A stretch of 64,000 nucleotides of DNA. Source: an uncultured bacterium. GTDB lineage: Bacteria > Verrucomicrobiota > Lentisphaeria > Victivallales > UBA1829. The stretch covers positions 27,265 through 91,264 of the forward strand of contig URNX01000007.1 of the NCBI GenBank assembly GCA_900549415.1. Reading direction: 5' to 3'. Positions 35,509 through 45,615 of the stretch are shown here, piece by piece. The notes below the pieces were generated by a model. It saw only the letters and a list, made by a program, of their open reading frames with translations. It had not been told where the DNA came from and did not search any database. Positions within the stretch are counted from its first letter, which is position 1. Every line of letters starts with the position of its first letter. Both the position numbers and the translations under genes were made by a program.

Positions 35509-37253
35509 TTTCTGCGATCCCGCTTGTCCTTCCAGTCGGGCTGACGGTAGCGGGAAGCGCGTTTCTTTTTCAGCATCTGAATCTGCGTCCGGCGGTCGCG
35601 GAGACCGCGATGGACTTCGATTTCCTCGCCTGTGTAGGGATTCTTTCCGCTGTAATACATTGCGGCGCCCATGGTCATCGGAAGCGGGATGTAGTCCTGC
35701 ACCTGCTGCGGACTCCAGTGATGCGCTTCCAGGAAGTCGTCAACCACTTTCATTTCCTCTTCGGTGCAGCCGGGGAAGTTGGAGATGAAAAGCGGAATCA
35801 GATACTGTTCCTTGCCGATCTGTTTGTTGCATTTATCGAACATTTTCATAAACGCTTCGAGCTCGCCCGGCTGTCCTTTGCGCATGAGATTCAGAACGCG
35901 CGGATGCAGATGTTCCGGGGCGACTTTAAGATGTCCGGATACATGGTTCCGGATGATCTCAAGCGTCAGTTCCGGTTGGCGGAGCGCAAGATCCAGGCGC
36001 ATTCCCGAATTCAGGAATACTTTCCGGATCCCCGGCGATTTCATCGCCGTCTTGAGAAGCTTCAGCAGAGTGGAGCCGTCCGGAATGTAATTCTTGCACG
36101 GTTTCGGCCACATGCAGGAAATGCGGCGGCATTTTTCACACATTGAATGATCTGCGACCCTGTTGCCGAAGATATTGGAGGCGGCGCCGCCGATGTCGCT
36201 GATGATTCCATTGAATCCGGGCAGTTTTTTGATCCGCTCAATGCTGCGCATCACCGATTCCGGCGAGCGCGAGACTAGATGACGGGTCTGGTGCGAAACA
36301 AGACCGCAGAACGCGCATCCGCCCGGGCAGCCGCGGACGGCGGGGACGGAGAACTTGACGCATTCATACGCGGGAATCGGCTCTTTGTAACTCGGATGCG
36401 GAGCCATGCCGTAGGGAAGCTCGCAAACGTGGTCGAGCTCCGCCTGCGAGAGCGGCGGATTCGGGCGTTCAAGAACAAGAAGGCGGTCGTTGTAACGTTG
36501 AATCATGCGGCGTCCGCACCACGGATTCATCTCCGCTTCCACCCTGCGCGTCTGTTCGAGAAGCGCGTCTTTATCCGAGCAGATCCGTTCATAGGAGGGG
36601 AGTTCCACGCAGCCGGACGCGTCGAATTCCTTCGAAGCGTTTCCGCCGAGAAACCGCGCGGTTCCGGGAATGCCGTCGAGCGGCTTGCCGTCGCGGATGC
36701 GGGTGTAGACTTCCAGCGAAGCCGTTTCGCCCATTCCGAAAATCAGGATGTCGGCTTTGGATTCGACGAGTTCGGAGGGATGCATCTTGTCCTGCCAGTA
36801 ATCATAATGTGCGACGCGGCGCAGGCTCGCTTCAACACCGCCGAGAACGGTTTTGATTCCGGGAAATGCGCGTTTGGCAAGCTGAGTGTAGACAACCGCC
36901 GCCATCGGAGGCCGGTTTCCGGTTTTGCCGCCGGGGGAGTACATGTCGTCTTTGCGGAAACGGCGGCCGACAGTGTAGATGCAGACCATGGAGTCCATGT
37001 TTCCGGAAGAGACTCCGACTGCGATATTGGGGCGCCCCATGACTTTGAGAGACTCGGGATCCTTCCAGTCCGGCTGGGCGACCACGCCGACGCGGAACCC
37101 TTTATCGAGCAGGTAACGCCCGATTACGGCGGTTCCGAACGACGGGTGTTCCACATAGGCGTCACCTGTCAGAAGCAGAATGTCGATGGAATCCCAGCCG
37201 AGAGCTTCCATCTCGCGGCGGGACATCGGCAGAAATTTCACATTTTCGTACAT
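35505..37253 (-). CDS. YgiQ-family radical SAM protein
   Basis: The 582-residue protein has the YgiQ N-terminal domain (DILLLTGDAYVEHPSFGTAVIGR), then the radical SAM signature CPGGCAFCGL giving the CxxxCxxC cluster. GCVELPSYERI and the C-terminal DYIPLPMTMGAAMYYSGKNP are also typical. A Lys/Arg-rich tail ends the protein. Substrate unknown for the family. Located 6 bases after rodA. Confidence 0.92.
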   Translation of the reverse strand: MYENVKFLPMSRREMEALGWDSIDILLLTGDAYVEHPSFGTAVIGRYLLDKGFRVGVVAQPDWKDPESLKVMGRPNIAVGVSSGNMDSMVCIYTVGRRFRKDDMYSPGGKTGNRPPMAAVVYTQLAKRAFPGIKTVLGGVEASLRRVAHYDYWQDKMHPSELVESKADILIFGMGETASLEVYTRIRDGKPLDGIPGTARFLGGNASKEFDASGCVELPSYERICSDKDALLEQTRRVEAEMNPWCGRRMIQRYNDRLLVLERPNPPLSQAELDHVCELPYGMAPHPSYKEPIPAYECVKFSVPAVRGCPGGCAFCGLVSHQTRHLVSRSPESVMRSIERIKKLPGFNGIISDIGGAASNIFGNRVADHSMCEKCRRISCMWPKPCKNYIPDGSTLLKLLKTAMKSPGIRKVFLNSGMRLDLALRQPELTLEIIRNHVSGHLKVAPEHLHPRVLNLMRKGQPGELEAFMKMFDKCNKQIGKEQYLIPLFISNFPGCTEEEMKVVDDFLEAHHWSPQQVQDYIPLPMTMGAAMYYSGKNPYTGEEIEVHRGLRDRRTQIQMLKKKRASRYRQPDWKDKRDRRK

Positions 37254-37259
37254 AAGAGA

Positions 37260-38417
37260 TCAATCCTCGCTGTTTAAGTTCCGTCTCGCATAAACCGACT
37301 GCACGATGCCGAGACAGGACAGCGTTGCAAGCATAAAAGTTCCGCCGTAACTGACGAGCGGGAGGGGAAGCCCCGTAACCGGCATGAGGCGGATGCTCAT
37401 TCCGATATTCACAATCGTGTGCAGAGCCAGAACTGCGCCCAGTCCCGCGCACAGACATCGTCCGAATCCGTCCGGTGCAATCAGCGCGGTGCGGAAAATG
37501 GAAATCATCAGCAGGGTATACGCCAGCATCAGCAAAGCCGAACCGAGAAAACCGGTCTCTTCCGCTATCACCGAAAAAATAAAGTCGGAATTAGAAACCG
37601 TCTGCGGCAGATATCCGAGCTGGTTCTGCGTCCCCTGCATAAAACCTTTTCCGGAAAAGCCGCCGCTTCCGACGGCAAGTTCCGACTGGCGCTGGTTCCA
37701 GCCTTTGTTCAGCGGATCGGCTTCCGGATTCAGAAACACATGAATACGCGCCTTGTGGTATGGACGCAGCATTGAGTAGCCGATCGGCGCGGCGACCGCG
37801 ATCGCGATGATTCCGATCAACAGCACCCGCAGCCTGAGTCCGGCGGCAAACGCAACCACGAAGACGCCGAAGACCAGAGTCAGTGCCGTGCTCAGATTCG
37901 GCTCCCGGAAAATGAGAAATCCGGGAATGCCCATCAGCAGAAGCATCAGCCCGACCGAGCGCCAGCGTGTAATCCGGAAACGCTCCGTTGTGAAGAGCCA
38001 CGCGGCGAGAATCACGGTCAGCAGCTTTGCTATTTCAGAAGGCTGGACGCTCACTCCGGCGATATCCAGCCAGCGGCGCGCACCATAAAACTTTACTCCG
38101 AAGAACAGCACGTAAACCAGCAGGAAGAGCGAGACCGGATAGAGTGCAAGCGCAAAAATCCCGTAAAAGTGATAGTCGAAAAGGGAAAAGACCAGCCAGA
38201 GAACCAGTCCAAGTCCAATCCATACGAGCTGACGCTGCCAGAATTCCGCATAAACGCCGCCGACCTGCTGTCCGGTTCCGTAAATAAACAGAACTCCCGC
38301 AGCCAGCAGAGCCAGCATTGGGAGAATCTGGAGCGCATCGAAACGCGCAAAAAAAGAACGGAGCACAGTAAACACCGGAGGAGTCTCAGCCAGCCTTTTA
38401 TCGTGAATCAGCGGCAT
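37260..38417 (-). CDS. rodA: Rod shape-determining protein RodA (SEDS glycosyltransferase)
   Basis: The 385-residue membrane protein has about ten hydrophobic segments. SEDS-family motifs include the KLLTVILAAW segment after SVQPSEIA, NKGWNQRQSELAVGSGGFSGKGF, and the C-terminal LMPVTGLPLPLVSYGGTFMLATL. It polymerises lipid II glycan strands with a class B PBP in the elongasome. No PBP2 gene is next to it. Homology to FtsW is possible, but the Gly/Gln-rich loop and neighbours fit RodA better. Confidence 0.92.
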   Translation of the reverse strand: MPLIHDKRLAETPPVFTVLRSFFARFDALQILPMLALLAAGVLFIYGTGQQVGGVYAEFWQRQLVWIGLGLVLWLVFSLFDYHFYGIFALALYPVSLFLLVYVLFFGVKFYGARRWLDIAGVSVQPSEIAKLLTVILAAWLFTTERFRITRWRSVGLMLLLMGIPGFLIFREPNLSTALTLVFGVFVVAFAAGLRLRVLLIGIIAIAVAAPIGYSMLRPYHKARIHVFLNPEADPLNKGWNQRQSELAVGSGGFSGKGFMQGTQNQLGYLPQTVSNSDFIFSVIAEETGFLGSALLMLAYTLLMISIFRTALIAPDGFGRCLCAGLGAVLALHTIVNIGMSIRLMPVTGLPLPLVSYGGTFMLATLSCLGIVQSVYARRNLNSED

Positions 38418-38447
38418 AGAGCGTTGTCTCCGGTGCGCAGGCGTGCG

Positions 38448-39731
38448 TTATTTGACTTCAAAAGTCTGCGTTCTCTTCGGTCCTACGGAAACGATGCCGA
38501 CTTTGGCGCGGACTTCCTTCTCCATGCGGCGGAGGTAAGCTTGTGCGTTTGCGGGGAGTTCCTCGAAGGAACGCGCATTTGTCGTAGTCTCGCTCCAGCC
38601 GGGGAGAGATTCGTAGACGGGTTCAACCTTGTCGAGCAGGGCGCAATCCGCCGGGAAAGTGTCATAAACCTTGCCGTCAATCTTGTAGCCGGTGCAGATT
38701 TTGACTTCCTTGAGTCCGTCGAGAACGTCGAGCTTGGTCACGGCGAGGTAATCGACACCGTTGATCATGCAGCTGTGACGGCAGGCGACAACGTCGAACC
38801 AGCCGCAGCGGCGGGGACGTCCGGTTGTTGCGCCGAATTCGCCGCCCTGATTGCGGAGGTAATCGCCCTGCTCATCGAAGAGCTCAGTCGGGAAGGGACC
38901 CTCGCCGACGCGGGTGGTGTATGCTTTGATGACGCCCCAGACGCCGGTGATGGCGCGCGGGGAAAGACCGGTTCCCGTGCAGGCGCCGCCGGAGGTCGTG
39001 TTGCTGCTGGTGACATACGGATAAGTTCCGTGGTCGATATCAAGGAATGCGCCCTGTGCGCCTTCAAGGAGAATGCGTTTGCCTTCCAGACGCGCCTTGT
39101 TGATGCTGTCGACGGTATCGGTGATGTAGGGCTTGACATATTCGAGCGCGGGGAGGAGCTCCGCCCATGCGGCTTCAATATCCAGTTTGGTTGCGCCGTT
39201 CGGAACATAGAGTTCGTTGTAGGCTTCCGCTTCGTCGTTGAAATGCTTTCTGAAGCGTTCCAGATCAAGAATTTCGCAGGCGCGGAGACCGGTGCGGATG
39301 GCTTTGGAGGTATATGCCGGACCGATTCCGCGGAGGGTCGTTCCGATCTTTTTGCCTTTGGATGCTTTGGCTTCGTTGTAGGCGTCGAGCAGTTTGTGCC
39401 ACGGCATGATGAGCTGGCAGCGGTCGCTGAGCTGAACGTTTGCTACGCTGACTCCGCGCTCTTCGAGAGCCTTCATTTCCTTCATCAGGGCGAGGGGATC
39501 GACGACGACGCCGTTGCCGATGACGTTAATGACTTCGCTTCTGAGAATTCCGGAAGGAATCAGATGAAGAACGTACTTTTCAGGACCGTTCTCGACGGTA
39601 TGCCCCGCGTTGTTTCCGCCCTGAAATCGGACGACCATATCGGCGTCGCGAGTGAGTACATCAATGATTTTACCTTTACCCTCGTCGCCCCACTGGATGC
39701 CGACGAGCACGTTTACGGACATAGTTTTCAT
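38448..39731 (-). CDS. purA: Adenylosuccinate synthetase
   Basis: The 427-residue protein has VLVGIQWGDEGKGKIIDVL with the catalytic Asp, NNAGHTVE, the GRGIGPAYTSKA-like TLRGIGPAYTSKA, EGAQGAFLDIDHGTYPYVTSSNT, and GRPRRCGWFDVVA. It condenses IMP and aspartate using GTP in AMP synthesis. The start MKTMSV at 39731 or MSV at 39722 cannot be separated; ribosome sites are weak at both. A much longer frame continues upstream but is antisense to the MscS gene and is not coding. Confidence 0.96.
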   Translation of the reverse strand: MKTMSVNVLVGIQWGDEGKGKIIDVLTRDADMVVRFQGGNNAGHTVENGPEKYVLHLIPSGILRSEVINVIGNGVVVDPLALMKEMKALEERGVSVANVQLSDRCQLIMPWHKLLDAYNEAKASKGKKIGTTLRGIGPAYTSKAIRTGLRACEILDLERFRKHFNDEAEAYNELYVPNGATKLDIEAAWAELLPALEYVKPYITDTVDSINKARLEGKRILLEGAQGAFLDIDHGTYPYVTSSNTTSGGACTGTGLSPRAITGVWGVIKAYTTRVGEGPFPTELFDEQGDYLRNQGGEFGATTGRPRRCGWFDVVACRHSCMINGVDYLAVTKLDVLDGLKEVKICTGYKIDGKVYDTFPADCALLDKVEPVYESLPGWSETTTNARSFEELPANAQAYLRRMEKEVRAKVGIVSVGPKRTQTFEVK

Positions 39732-39917
39732 AGTAACCCGATTCGTTGTTTTCCGGTTCTCTGTTCTGTCATTCAGGATGACACCACACAAAGCTGTTAT
39801 AATAAACCATTTTCCTGAAAAATCAAATGGAAAGCAAAAAATAAAAGACTTTTTCCCGTTTGCGGGTTTAAAATCCGAGAAGACGCAATATAGTACCGGA
39901 ACAGCAAGGAGAACATC

Positions 39918-41180
39918 ATGGAATTTCTGAATACGCTTCAAAACGCGCTTGAGCCGTACCCGTGGGCATACAGCGCCGTCATTGCCCTCGCATTGGTTGT
40001 GGCGGCGGTTCTGGTCAATATCATCATCAAATTCGTGCTCTACCGCGTGCTGCAGCGTCTTCTCCATATTCTTCCGCCGAAAGGAAGCGAAGAATACAAG
40101 GTCTGTCTTGCAATTGTTTCGCGGCTCGCCAATATCGTTCCCGCCATTGTTCTCGGTGCGGGCGCGGCGGCGATTCCCGGAATTCATGAGGTCCCGGCAA
40201 CCCTTATCCGGAATATCAGCGCGGCGTTTATCATTCTGGTATTCACGCTCGCTCTCGGAAATATTCTGGATCTGGTCGACATTATCTATCACCGCCGTTC
40301 CGAATCGGCGAACCGTCCGATCAAAGGCTATCTTCAGCTGCTGAAAATCTGCTTCTGGGCGGTTGCATTGATTCTGACCGTTGCAACACTCATCAACAAA
40401 AGCCCGCTGATGCTTCTTTCCGGACTCGGCGCAATGGCGGCGGTTCTTATCCTGATTTTCCAGGACACCATTCTCTCCGTCGTCGCCGCCCTCCAGATCC
40501 GCTCCAACGATATGATCCGCATCGGCGACTGGATTGAAATGCCCACGCAGAACACCGACGGCTATGTCATAGAGATCGCTCTTCACACCATCAAGGTGCA
40601 GAACTGGGACAAGACCATTTCCACACTTCCGGTTCGCAAACTCATCACCGATTCCTTCAAGAATTGGCGCGGCATGTTTGAAGCCGGCGGACGCCGCATC
40701 AAACGTTCACTCTACATCGACCAGCGGAGCGTGCGTTTTCTCACGGAAGATGAAATTGCGAAACTGGAGGATTTCGTTCTCATCAACGACTATCTGGAAC
40801 ACAAAAAGCAAGAGCTCGCCGAGTGGAATGCGAACCTCGCCGCGCAGGGTGCCAAACCGATCAACGGACGCCGCATCACCAATCTCGGAACTTTCCGCGC
40901 GTATGTGGAACAGTATCTCCGCCATCATTCCGGAATCAATCAGGAGCTGATGCTGCTTGTCCGCCAGCTCCCGCCCGCACCGACCGGGATTCCGCTGGAA
41001 ATCTACTGCTTCACTTCTGCCGTCAACTGGATTCCGCATGAAAAAACGCAGTCGGATATCTTTGATCATCTGCTCGCGATCCTTCCGATTTTCGGTTTGC
41101 GCGTTTTCCAGCAGTGCAGTGACGTCAGCGGTATGATTCCGGCTCGTTTCGATGCGGCGCAAAACGGGACAAACAGTTAA
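39918..41180 (+). CDS. MscS-family mechanosensitive channel, YbdG-like
   Basis: The 420-residue protein has about five hydrophobic segments in the first 190 residues, then the MscS pore-lining/beta-domain region ALQIRSNDMIRIGDWIEMP and VQNWDKTISTLPVRKLITDSFKNWRGM. The long C-terminal cytoplasmic domain and the length resemble YbdG-type miniconductance channels. AAGGAG precedes the ATG by 7 bases. It releases solutes during osmotic downshift. It is divergent from purA. Confidence 0.9.
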   Translation: MEFLNTLQNALEPYPWAYSAVIALALVVAAVLVNIIIKFVLYRVLQRLLHILPPKGSEEYKVCLAIVSRLANIVPAIVLGAGAAAIPGIHEVPATLIRNISAAFIILVFTLALGNILDLVDIIYHRRSESANRPIKGYLQLLKICFWAVALILTVATLINKSPLMLLSGLGAMAAVLILIFQDTILSVVAALQIRSNDMIRIGDWIEMPTQNTDGYVIEIALHTIKVQNWDKTISTLPVRKLITDSFKNWRGMFEAGGRRIKRSLYIDQRSVRFLTEDEIAKLEDFVLINDYLEHKKQELAEWNANLAAQGAKPINGRRITNLGTFRAYVEQYLRHHSGINQELMLLVRQLPPAPTGIPLEIYCFTSAVNWIPHEKTQSDIFDHLLAILPIFGLRVFQQCSDVSGMIPARFDAAQNGTNS

Positions 41181-41250
41181 ATCCAATTTGATTTTATTGA
41201 TTTCCGCAGGTATATTACCGGATACATAAGAAAGGAAAGTGTATCCAGTC

Positions 41251-42543
41251 ATGAATTTTGCAGAAACTCTTACGCCGGAAGCTCGCCGCGGAGCGCGTCT
41301 GAACGCCTATGCATCCACCTGGTTCGGATGCTTCACCGATGTGATGATTGACAGCAGCGCAATCATCATTCTTTATCTGACCATGCTGAAAAGCTCGGAA
41401 ATGGCAACCATGTTCGCCATGAGTTTTTCGGGCATCGTCGCAATGTTCATGCTGATTCCCATGGCGGGTGTTGTCGACCGCTTCGGCGTGAAGCGCTGCA
41501 TCTATGCCTCCGCATGGATCGCGCTCGGCTCCTACCTGCTGATGGCGATTGCTCCGGTTTTCGGCAAAACGGCGGCAAGCGGAGTCGTTCTGACGGGCTG
41601 TCTGCTTTTCAGCGTGTCGCGTCCGCTCTGGAGCGCAGCATGGTATCCGCTGCTCAATGACATCCTGCTTCCGGAAGAGCGCGGAACTTTCTTCGGAAGA
41701 ATGCGGTTCAGCTACATGATTCTGACCGGAAGCGTCTTCTTCGTCATCGGTCTGGTGATGGGAGAAAATCCGCCGGAATGGTTCCTCCAGACCGTGATCG
41801 GGGCGGCGGGGCTTCTGATGTTCGGACGCATAGTCTGCATCAGCCGCATTCCCGTTTCCGCTTCGGCGGAGGGAAAATACGATCTGAAAAAAGCGTTCGG
41901 GATTTCCATTCGCAACGGGCCGCTCGTGAGCTTCTCGGTTTATGTCTGCTGTCTCAGCGCGGCGTTCTGCCCGCTGGCTCCGCTGGTTCTGCTCTACCTG
42001 AAAAAGGGGATCGGCTGCGGCGACAACGTCGTCCAGACCGTTTCTTCCGTCGGCATTGCCGGACTCATCTGCGGATATTTCTTCTACGGTCCGCTTCTTG
42101 CAAAAATCGGGATGAAACGGCTCCAGCTGATCACACACGCTCTTTACATTGTCATTCCGTTTCTGCTGTTCCTCTGCGGAAAAGGGATGCCGGCTCCGGC
42201 GTGGATCGCTGGTGGCTTGCTCTTCATCGGCAACTTTGCATTTGCATGCTTCAACTGCAGTTTTTCGCGAGAAACACTTGCGCTGGCGCGTCCGGGCAAT
42301 TCGGTGATGGCGATGGCGTTCTGCCAGACTTACCAGCAGCTCGGAATGGGAAGCGGACGCGTCATCACCTCGTTCCTGCTCGGAAGCGGAATGCTGGCGA
42401 CCCAGTGGAACTGGCATGGATTGAGCGTCTGCAACTATCAGACGCTCTTCCTGATTGAAGCGTTCTTCGGAGTATTCTGTCTGATCATGCTCTTCTGCAT
42501 TCCGGCAGTGGTGCCGAAGCATGAAGATTATTATGAGCCGTGA
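41251..42543 (+). CDS. MFS transporter
   Basis: The 430-residue protein has about 12 membrane segments; the loop GVVDRFGVKR between segments 2 and 3 is the MFS motif A (GxxxDRxGxR). The start ATG at 41251 is preferred over a GTG at 41239. No substrate can be assigned. The stop abuts the convergent HlyD-family gene with no gap. Confidence 0.85.
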   Translation: MNFAETLTPEARRGARLNAYASTWFGCFTDVMIDSSAIIILYLTMLKSSEMATMFAMSFSGIVAMFMLIPMAGVVDRFGVKRCIYASAWIALGSYLLMAIAPVFGKTAASGVVLTGCLLFSVSRPLWSAAWYPLLNDILLPEERGTFFGRMRFSYMILTGSVFFVIGLVMGENPPEWFLQTVIGAAGLLMFGRIVCISRIPVSASAEGKYDLKKAFGISIRNGPLVSFSVYVCCLSAAFCPLAPLVLLYLKKGIGCGDNVVQTVSSVGIAGLICGYFFYGPLLAKIGMKRLQLITHALYIVIPFLLFLCGKGMPAPAWIAGGLLFIGNFAFACFNCSFSRETLALARPGNSVMAMAFCQTYQQLGMGSGRVITSFLLGSGMLATQWNWHGLSVCNYQTLFLIEAFFGVFCLIMLFCIPAVVPKHEDYYEP

Positions 42544-43644
42544 TTATTTCTCGCGGCTCAGCCCGAAGATTGTGTAAAGCACTGGTTCGTTGCCCGCGAC
42601 AATTGCAAACTTTGCGCTCGAACCGAGTTTCAGAGGACGGCCCTGCGGATCAATGGTGATGAGAACCGGATACTTCGCAGTCGCCGTCTTTCCGTTTTCA
42701 ACAGGCGTATCGTAAACGCGTTCCACCCGTCCGAGGAAGATTCCGTATTCCAGACGGTTGAAGACTCCGCTTGAAATCCGCACGCTCTGCCCTGGATGAA
42801 CTTTGCGGACGAGCCCTTCATCCACATAGGCAAGCCCCTTGATGAGATTGCCCGCGGCAAGATTCGCGGCGACTTTTCCCTTCTCCACATACATGGTGTA
42901 CTTGCATGGCAGATTGATGATGCGTCCGCCGACCGGGGCGACCAGTTTGCAGTCGTCGATATAGCGGCGGATGAATTTCAGAGAGGCGCGTTTGCTTTCG
43001 ATTTTCGCCTGGACAAGCGCGAGATCGCGGCGCGCCTTTTCCACGGTTTTTTCGCCGAGTCCGCCGCGGACCATGCGCAGATTCTCTTCCGCGCGGGCGA
43101 CTTCCGCCTTGTTGCGGATGAATTCTATTTCCGCATTTTCGTATTCGTGCTGGGAAATTGCGTGTTTGTCGCGCAGACTTTCCAGACGTTCGAGGCGGGT
43201 CGCTGTGCGTTTCAATCTGTCGCGACTTTCCGCAAGGTTGGTTTCCGCATACCAGAGTTCTTTCGGAAGCGGATTTGCTTTGAGAGCTTCCAGTTCCGCT
43301 CTTTTTACTTCCAGTTCCGCCTCAAGTTCATGGATGGAGGATTGAATGGAAGCATATTCCTCTTCATACTTTGTCGCATCGATCTGCGCGAGAACTTCGC
43401 CTTTGCGGACATCGTCGCCCTCATCCACATTCAGTTTGAGAATGCGTCCGTCTACGATTCCGACGACTTCCACGGGAAGTTCCGATGTGATTTTGCCGTC
43501 CGCATAAATCACATCTTCGATTTCAATGAGAAACAGTGATGCGATCCCCGCAAACAGCAGAAGGGAAAGGATGATTCCGATCGTCGCGAAAATATGCAGT
43601 TTCGTCCGGAAATCATGTTTGTGCTGAAGTTCCATGTTCATCAT
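42544..43644 (-). CDS. HlyD-family periplasmic adaptor (membrane fusion protein)
   Basis: The 366-residue protein has one N-terminal membrane segment (about residues 18-42), a biotinyl-lipoyl-like half (GRILKLNVDEGDDVRKGEVLAQID), a long coiled coil from about 85 to 215 rich in Glu/Arg/Leu, and the second lipoyl half and beta-barrel (LVAPVGGRIINL). It links an inner-membrane ABC exporter to an outer-membrane channel. Two ABC genes lie immediately upstream; no TolC-like gene is in the window. Confidence 0.88.
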   Translation of the reverse strand: MMNMELQHKHDFRTKLHIFATIGIILSLLLFAGIASLFLIEIEDVIYADGKITSELPVEVVGIVDGRILKLNVDEGDDVRKGEVLAQIDATKYEEEYASIQSSIHELEAELEVKRAELEALKANPLPKELWYAETNLAESRDRLKRTATRLERLESLRDKHAISQHEYENAEIEFIRNKAEVARAEENLRMVRGGLGEKTVEKARRDLALVQAKIESKRASLKFIRRYIDDCKLVAPVGGRIINLPCKYTMYVEKGKVAANLAAGNLIKGLAYVDEGLVRKVHPGQSVRISSGVFNRLEYGIFLGRVERVYDTPVENGKTATAKYPVLITIDPQGRPLKLGSSAKFAIVAGNEPVLYTIFGLSREK

Positions 43645-43646
43645 GA

Positions 43647-45422
43647 TTAAGCCTCCGCCTTTTCCATGTTGTCTCCCGGTTCGCGCTGTTCTTTCAGCTG
43701 CATGGCATAGAGTGAACGGTAGGGACCGTCCTGGCAGAGCAGCTGCTCGTGCTGACCGGTCTGCGCGATTTCACCGTCTTTGAGAACGACAATGAGATCG
43801 GCGTTGCGCACGGTTGAGAGCCGGTGTGCGATGATGATTGTGGTACGTCCCGCCATGAGTTTGTCGAGCGCATGCTGGACAACCGCTTCGGAAATGGTGT
43901 CGAGAGCGCTGGTCGCTTCATCCAGGATCAGAACGGACGGATTGTGCAGAACTGTTCGGGCGATTGCAATGCGTTGCTTCTGTCCGCCGGAAAGCGAAAC
44001 GCCGTTTTCGCCGACTTCGGACTTGAATCCGTTGGGAAGATCGCGGATAAATTCATATGCGTTCGCCATTTTCGCCGCTTCCACGACTTCTTCAAAACTG
44101 GTGTCGTCGCGGCCGTAACGGATATTCTCTTCAATGGTTCCGCTGAACAGGAAGGATTCCTGAAGGACGATGCCGACATTTGCGCGAAGCGAATTCACGC
44201 TCAGATCGCGGATATCCACACCGTCGAGCAGAATGCGTCCGCCGGTGACATCATAAAAGCGCATGAGCAGACTCGCAATCGTCGACTTTCCGGAACCGGA
44301 GGGCCCGACGAGCGCGACTTTGAGTCCGGGCTTGACATCGAGCGAGAAATCCCGCAGAATCGGCTTGGCAGGTTTATAATAGAAGCTGACATGCTCAAAT
44401 GTGACATGCCCTTTTGCATGACCGATGCTGACGGGATTTTCCTTTTCCTTGATTTCCGGGACGGTATCCATCAGGTTCAGCAGACGGTCAGCGCTGACGG
44501 CTCCTTCGCTGATTGCCGGGGCGAAGTTGGTGATGCCGGAGATCGGGGTGAAAAACATCTGAATGTAAGTGTAAAAGGCGACAAGTTCGCCGATCGTCAT
44601 CCGTCCGGTTGAGACAAGATAACCGCCGACGCCGAGGACTGCGACGAGCGTGTAGGCGGAAAGCTGATCCATGACAATCATCAGGGAAATCGCGCGCATG
44701 GAGAGCGTAAGCGACATGTCGAACGTCGGCTTGAGCCGCTCCATGAACGAACGGTTTTCCGTCCGTTCCTTGCCGAACGATTTCACAACTTTGATGCCGT
44801 TGATGACCTCCGCGAGGTTGGCGGAAACCTCGGACATGTGTTCACGCAGAACCTGCGACCGGCGCTTCAGCATCTTCCGGAAAGTCGAAAAAACAAAGTA
44901 AACCAGCGGCAGCACAAACACGCAGATCAGCGAAAGAGTCGGACTCAGGAAAATGAGCATCACGCTGACGAAAATCAGCTGGAAGAGGTTTGAGGCCATG
45001 CCGACAATCACCGTTGAAATCATCGCCTGCAGCGCCGCCACGTCGGTGAGGATGTTGGAAATCAGTTTTCCGGTGCGGTACTCCTGATAGAAGCGCAGGG
45101 AAAGACTCTGCAGGTGTTTGAAAAGCTTCACGCGCAAATCGAAAAGCATCCGCTGAATCGGATAATGCGTGAAGTAGTTGCTGGTGTAGAAAAAGAATGC
45201 GCGGATCCAGTAGAGCAGAATCACGCCGCCGAGCAGGACGAAGAGCAGGCGCAGATCCGACCCTCCGAGCGCTTTGTCGATGATGATTTTTAGTACCAGC
45301 GGCATGAGCAGTCCGAGGCATGTGCTGCAGATATGGAACACAATGCAGACATTGAGCATTCCCTGATACGGTTTGACGAATTGGTACAGCTTTTTAAAAT
45401 GCGCCAGGTCTTTGTTTTTCAT
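43647..45422 (-). CDS. ABC exporter, fused membrane and ATPase domains
   Basis: The 591-residue half-transporter has about six membrane segments in residues 1-310 and an ATPase domain with Walker A GPSGSGKST, signature LSGGQKQRIAIAR, Walker B VLILDEATSALD and the IIIAHRLST switch. It probably forms a heterodimer with the 588-residue ABC protein encoded upstream. The HlyD gene starts 2 bases after its stop. There is no C39 peptidase domain, so a peptide bacteriocin route is not indicated. Confidence 0.92.
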   Translation of the reverse strand: MKNKDLAHFKKLYQFVKPYQGMLNVCIVFHICSTCLGLLMPLVLKIIIDKALGGSDLRLLFVLLGGVILLYWIRAFFFYTSNYFTHYPIQRMLFDLRVKLFKHLQSLSLRFYQEYRTGKLISNILTDVAALQAMISTVIVGMASNLFQLIFVSVMLIFLSPTLSLICVFVLPLVYFVFSTFRKMLKRRSQVLREHMSEVSANLAEVINGIKVVKSFGKERTENRSFMERLKPTFDMSLTLSMRAISLMIVMDQLSAYTLVAVLGVGGYLVSTGRMTIGELVAFYTYIQMFFTPISGITNFAPAISEGAVSADRLLNLMDTVPEIKEKENPVSIGHAKGHVTFEHVSFYYKPAKPILRDFSLDVKPGLKVALVGPSGSGKSTIASLLMRFYDVTGGRILLDGVDIRDLSVNSLRANVGIVLQESFLFSGTIEENIRYGRDDTSFEEVVEAAKMANAYEFIRDLPNGFKSEVGENGVSLSGGQKQRIAIARTVLHNPSVLILDEATSALDTISEAVVQHALDKLMAGRTTIIIAHRLSTVRNADLIVVLKDGEIAQTGQHEQLLCQDGPYRSLYAMQLKEQREPGDNMEKAEA

Positions 45423-45615
45423 GATTGGAAAAATTCCGGGCTTTGGTTTGGGGTTTCAACGGGTGTACTGAGAATCAAGAGAGTCGTTCTGATTTCAAGT
45501 GATCCGATGTTCCTTTTCAGCCTTTTGAGGATTTGATACGGAGAAATGCCGTTTAGATGTACTGTACTCCCGTCCGGAGAAAATGCAACCCCGTTTCAAA
45601 GAAAAACAGCAATTT

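Noticed and set aside
38169..39818. A 549-codon plus-strand frame
   Set aside because: Antisense to rodA and purA.
39732..40586. N-terminal extension of PurA by about 285 codons
   Set aside because: The extension is antisense to the MscS gene and contains no PurA-like sequence; homology begins at 39731 or 39722.
42535..42560. GAGCCG/CGGCTC hairpin between convergent MFS and HlyD genes as a bidirectional terminator
   Set aside because: Stem of only six pairs, no T-run on either strand, and it overlaps both gene ends.
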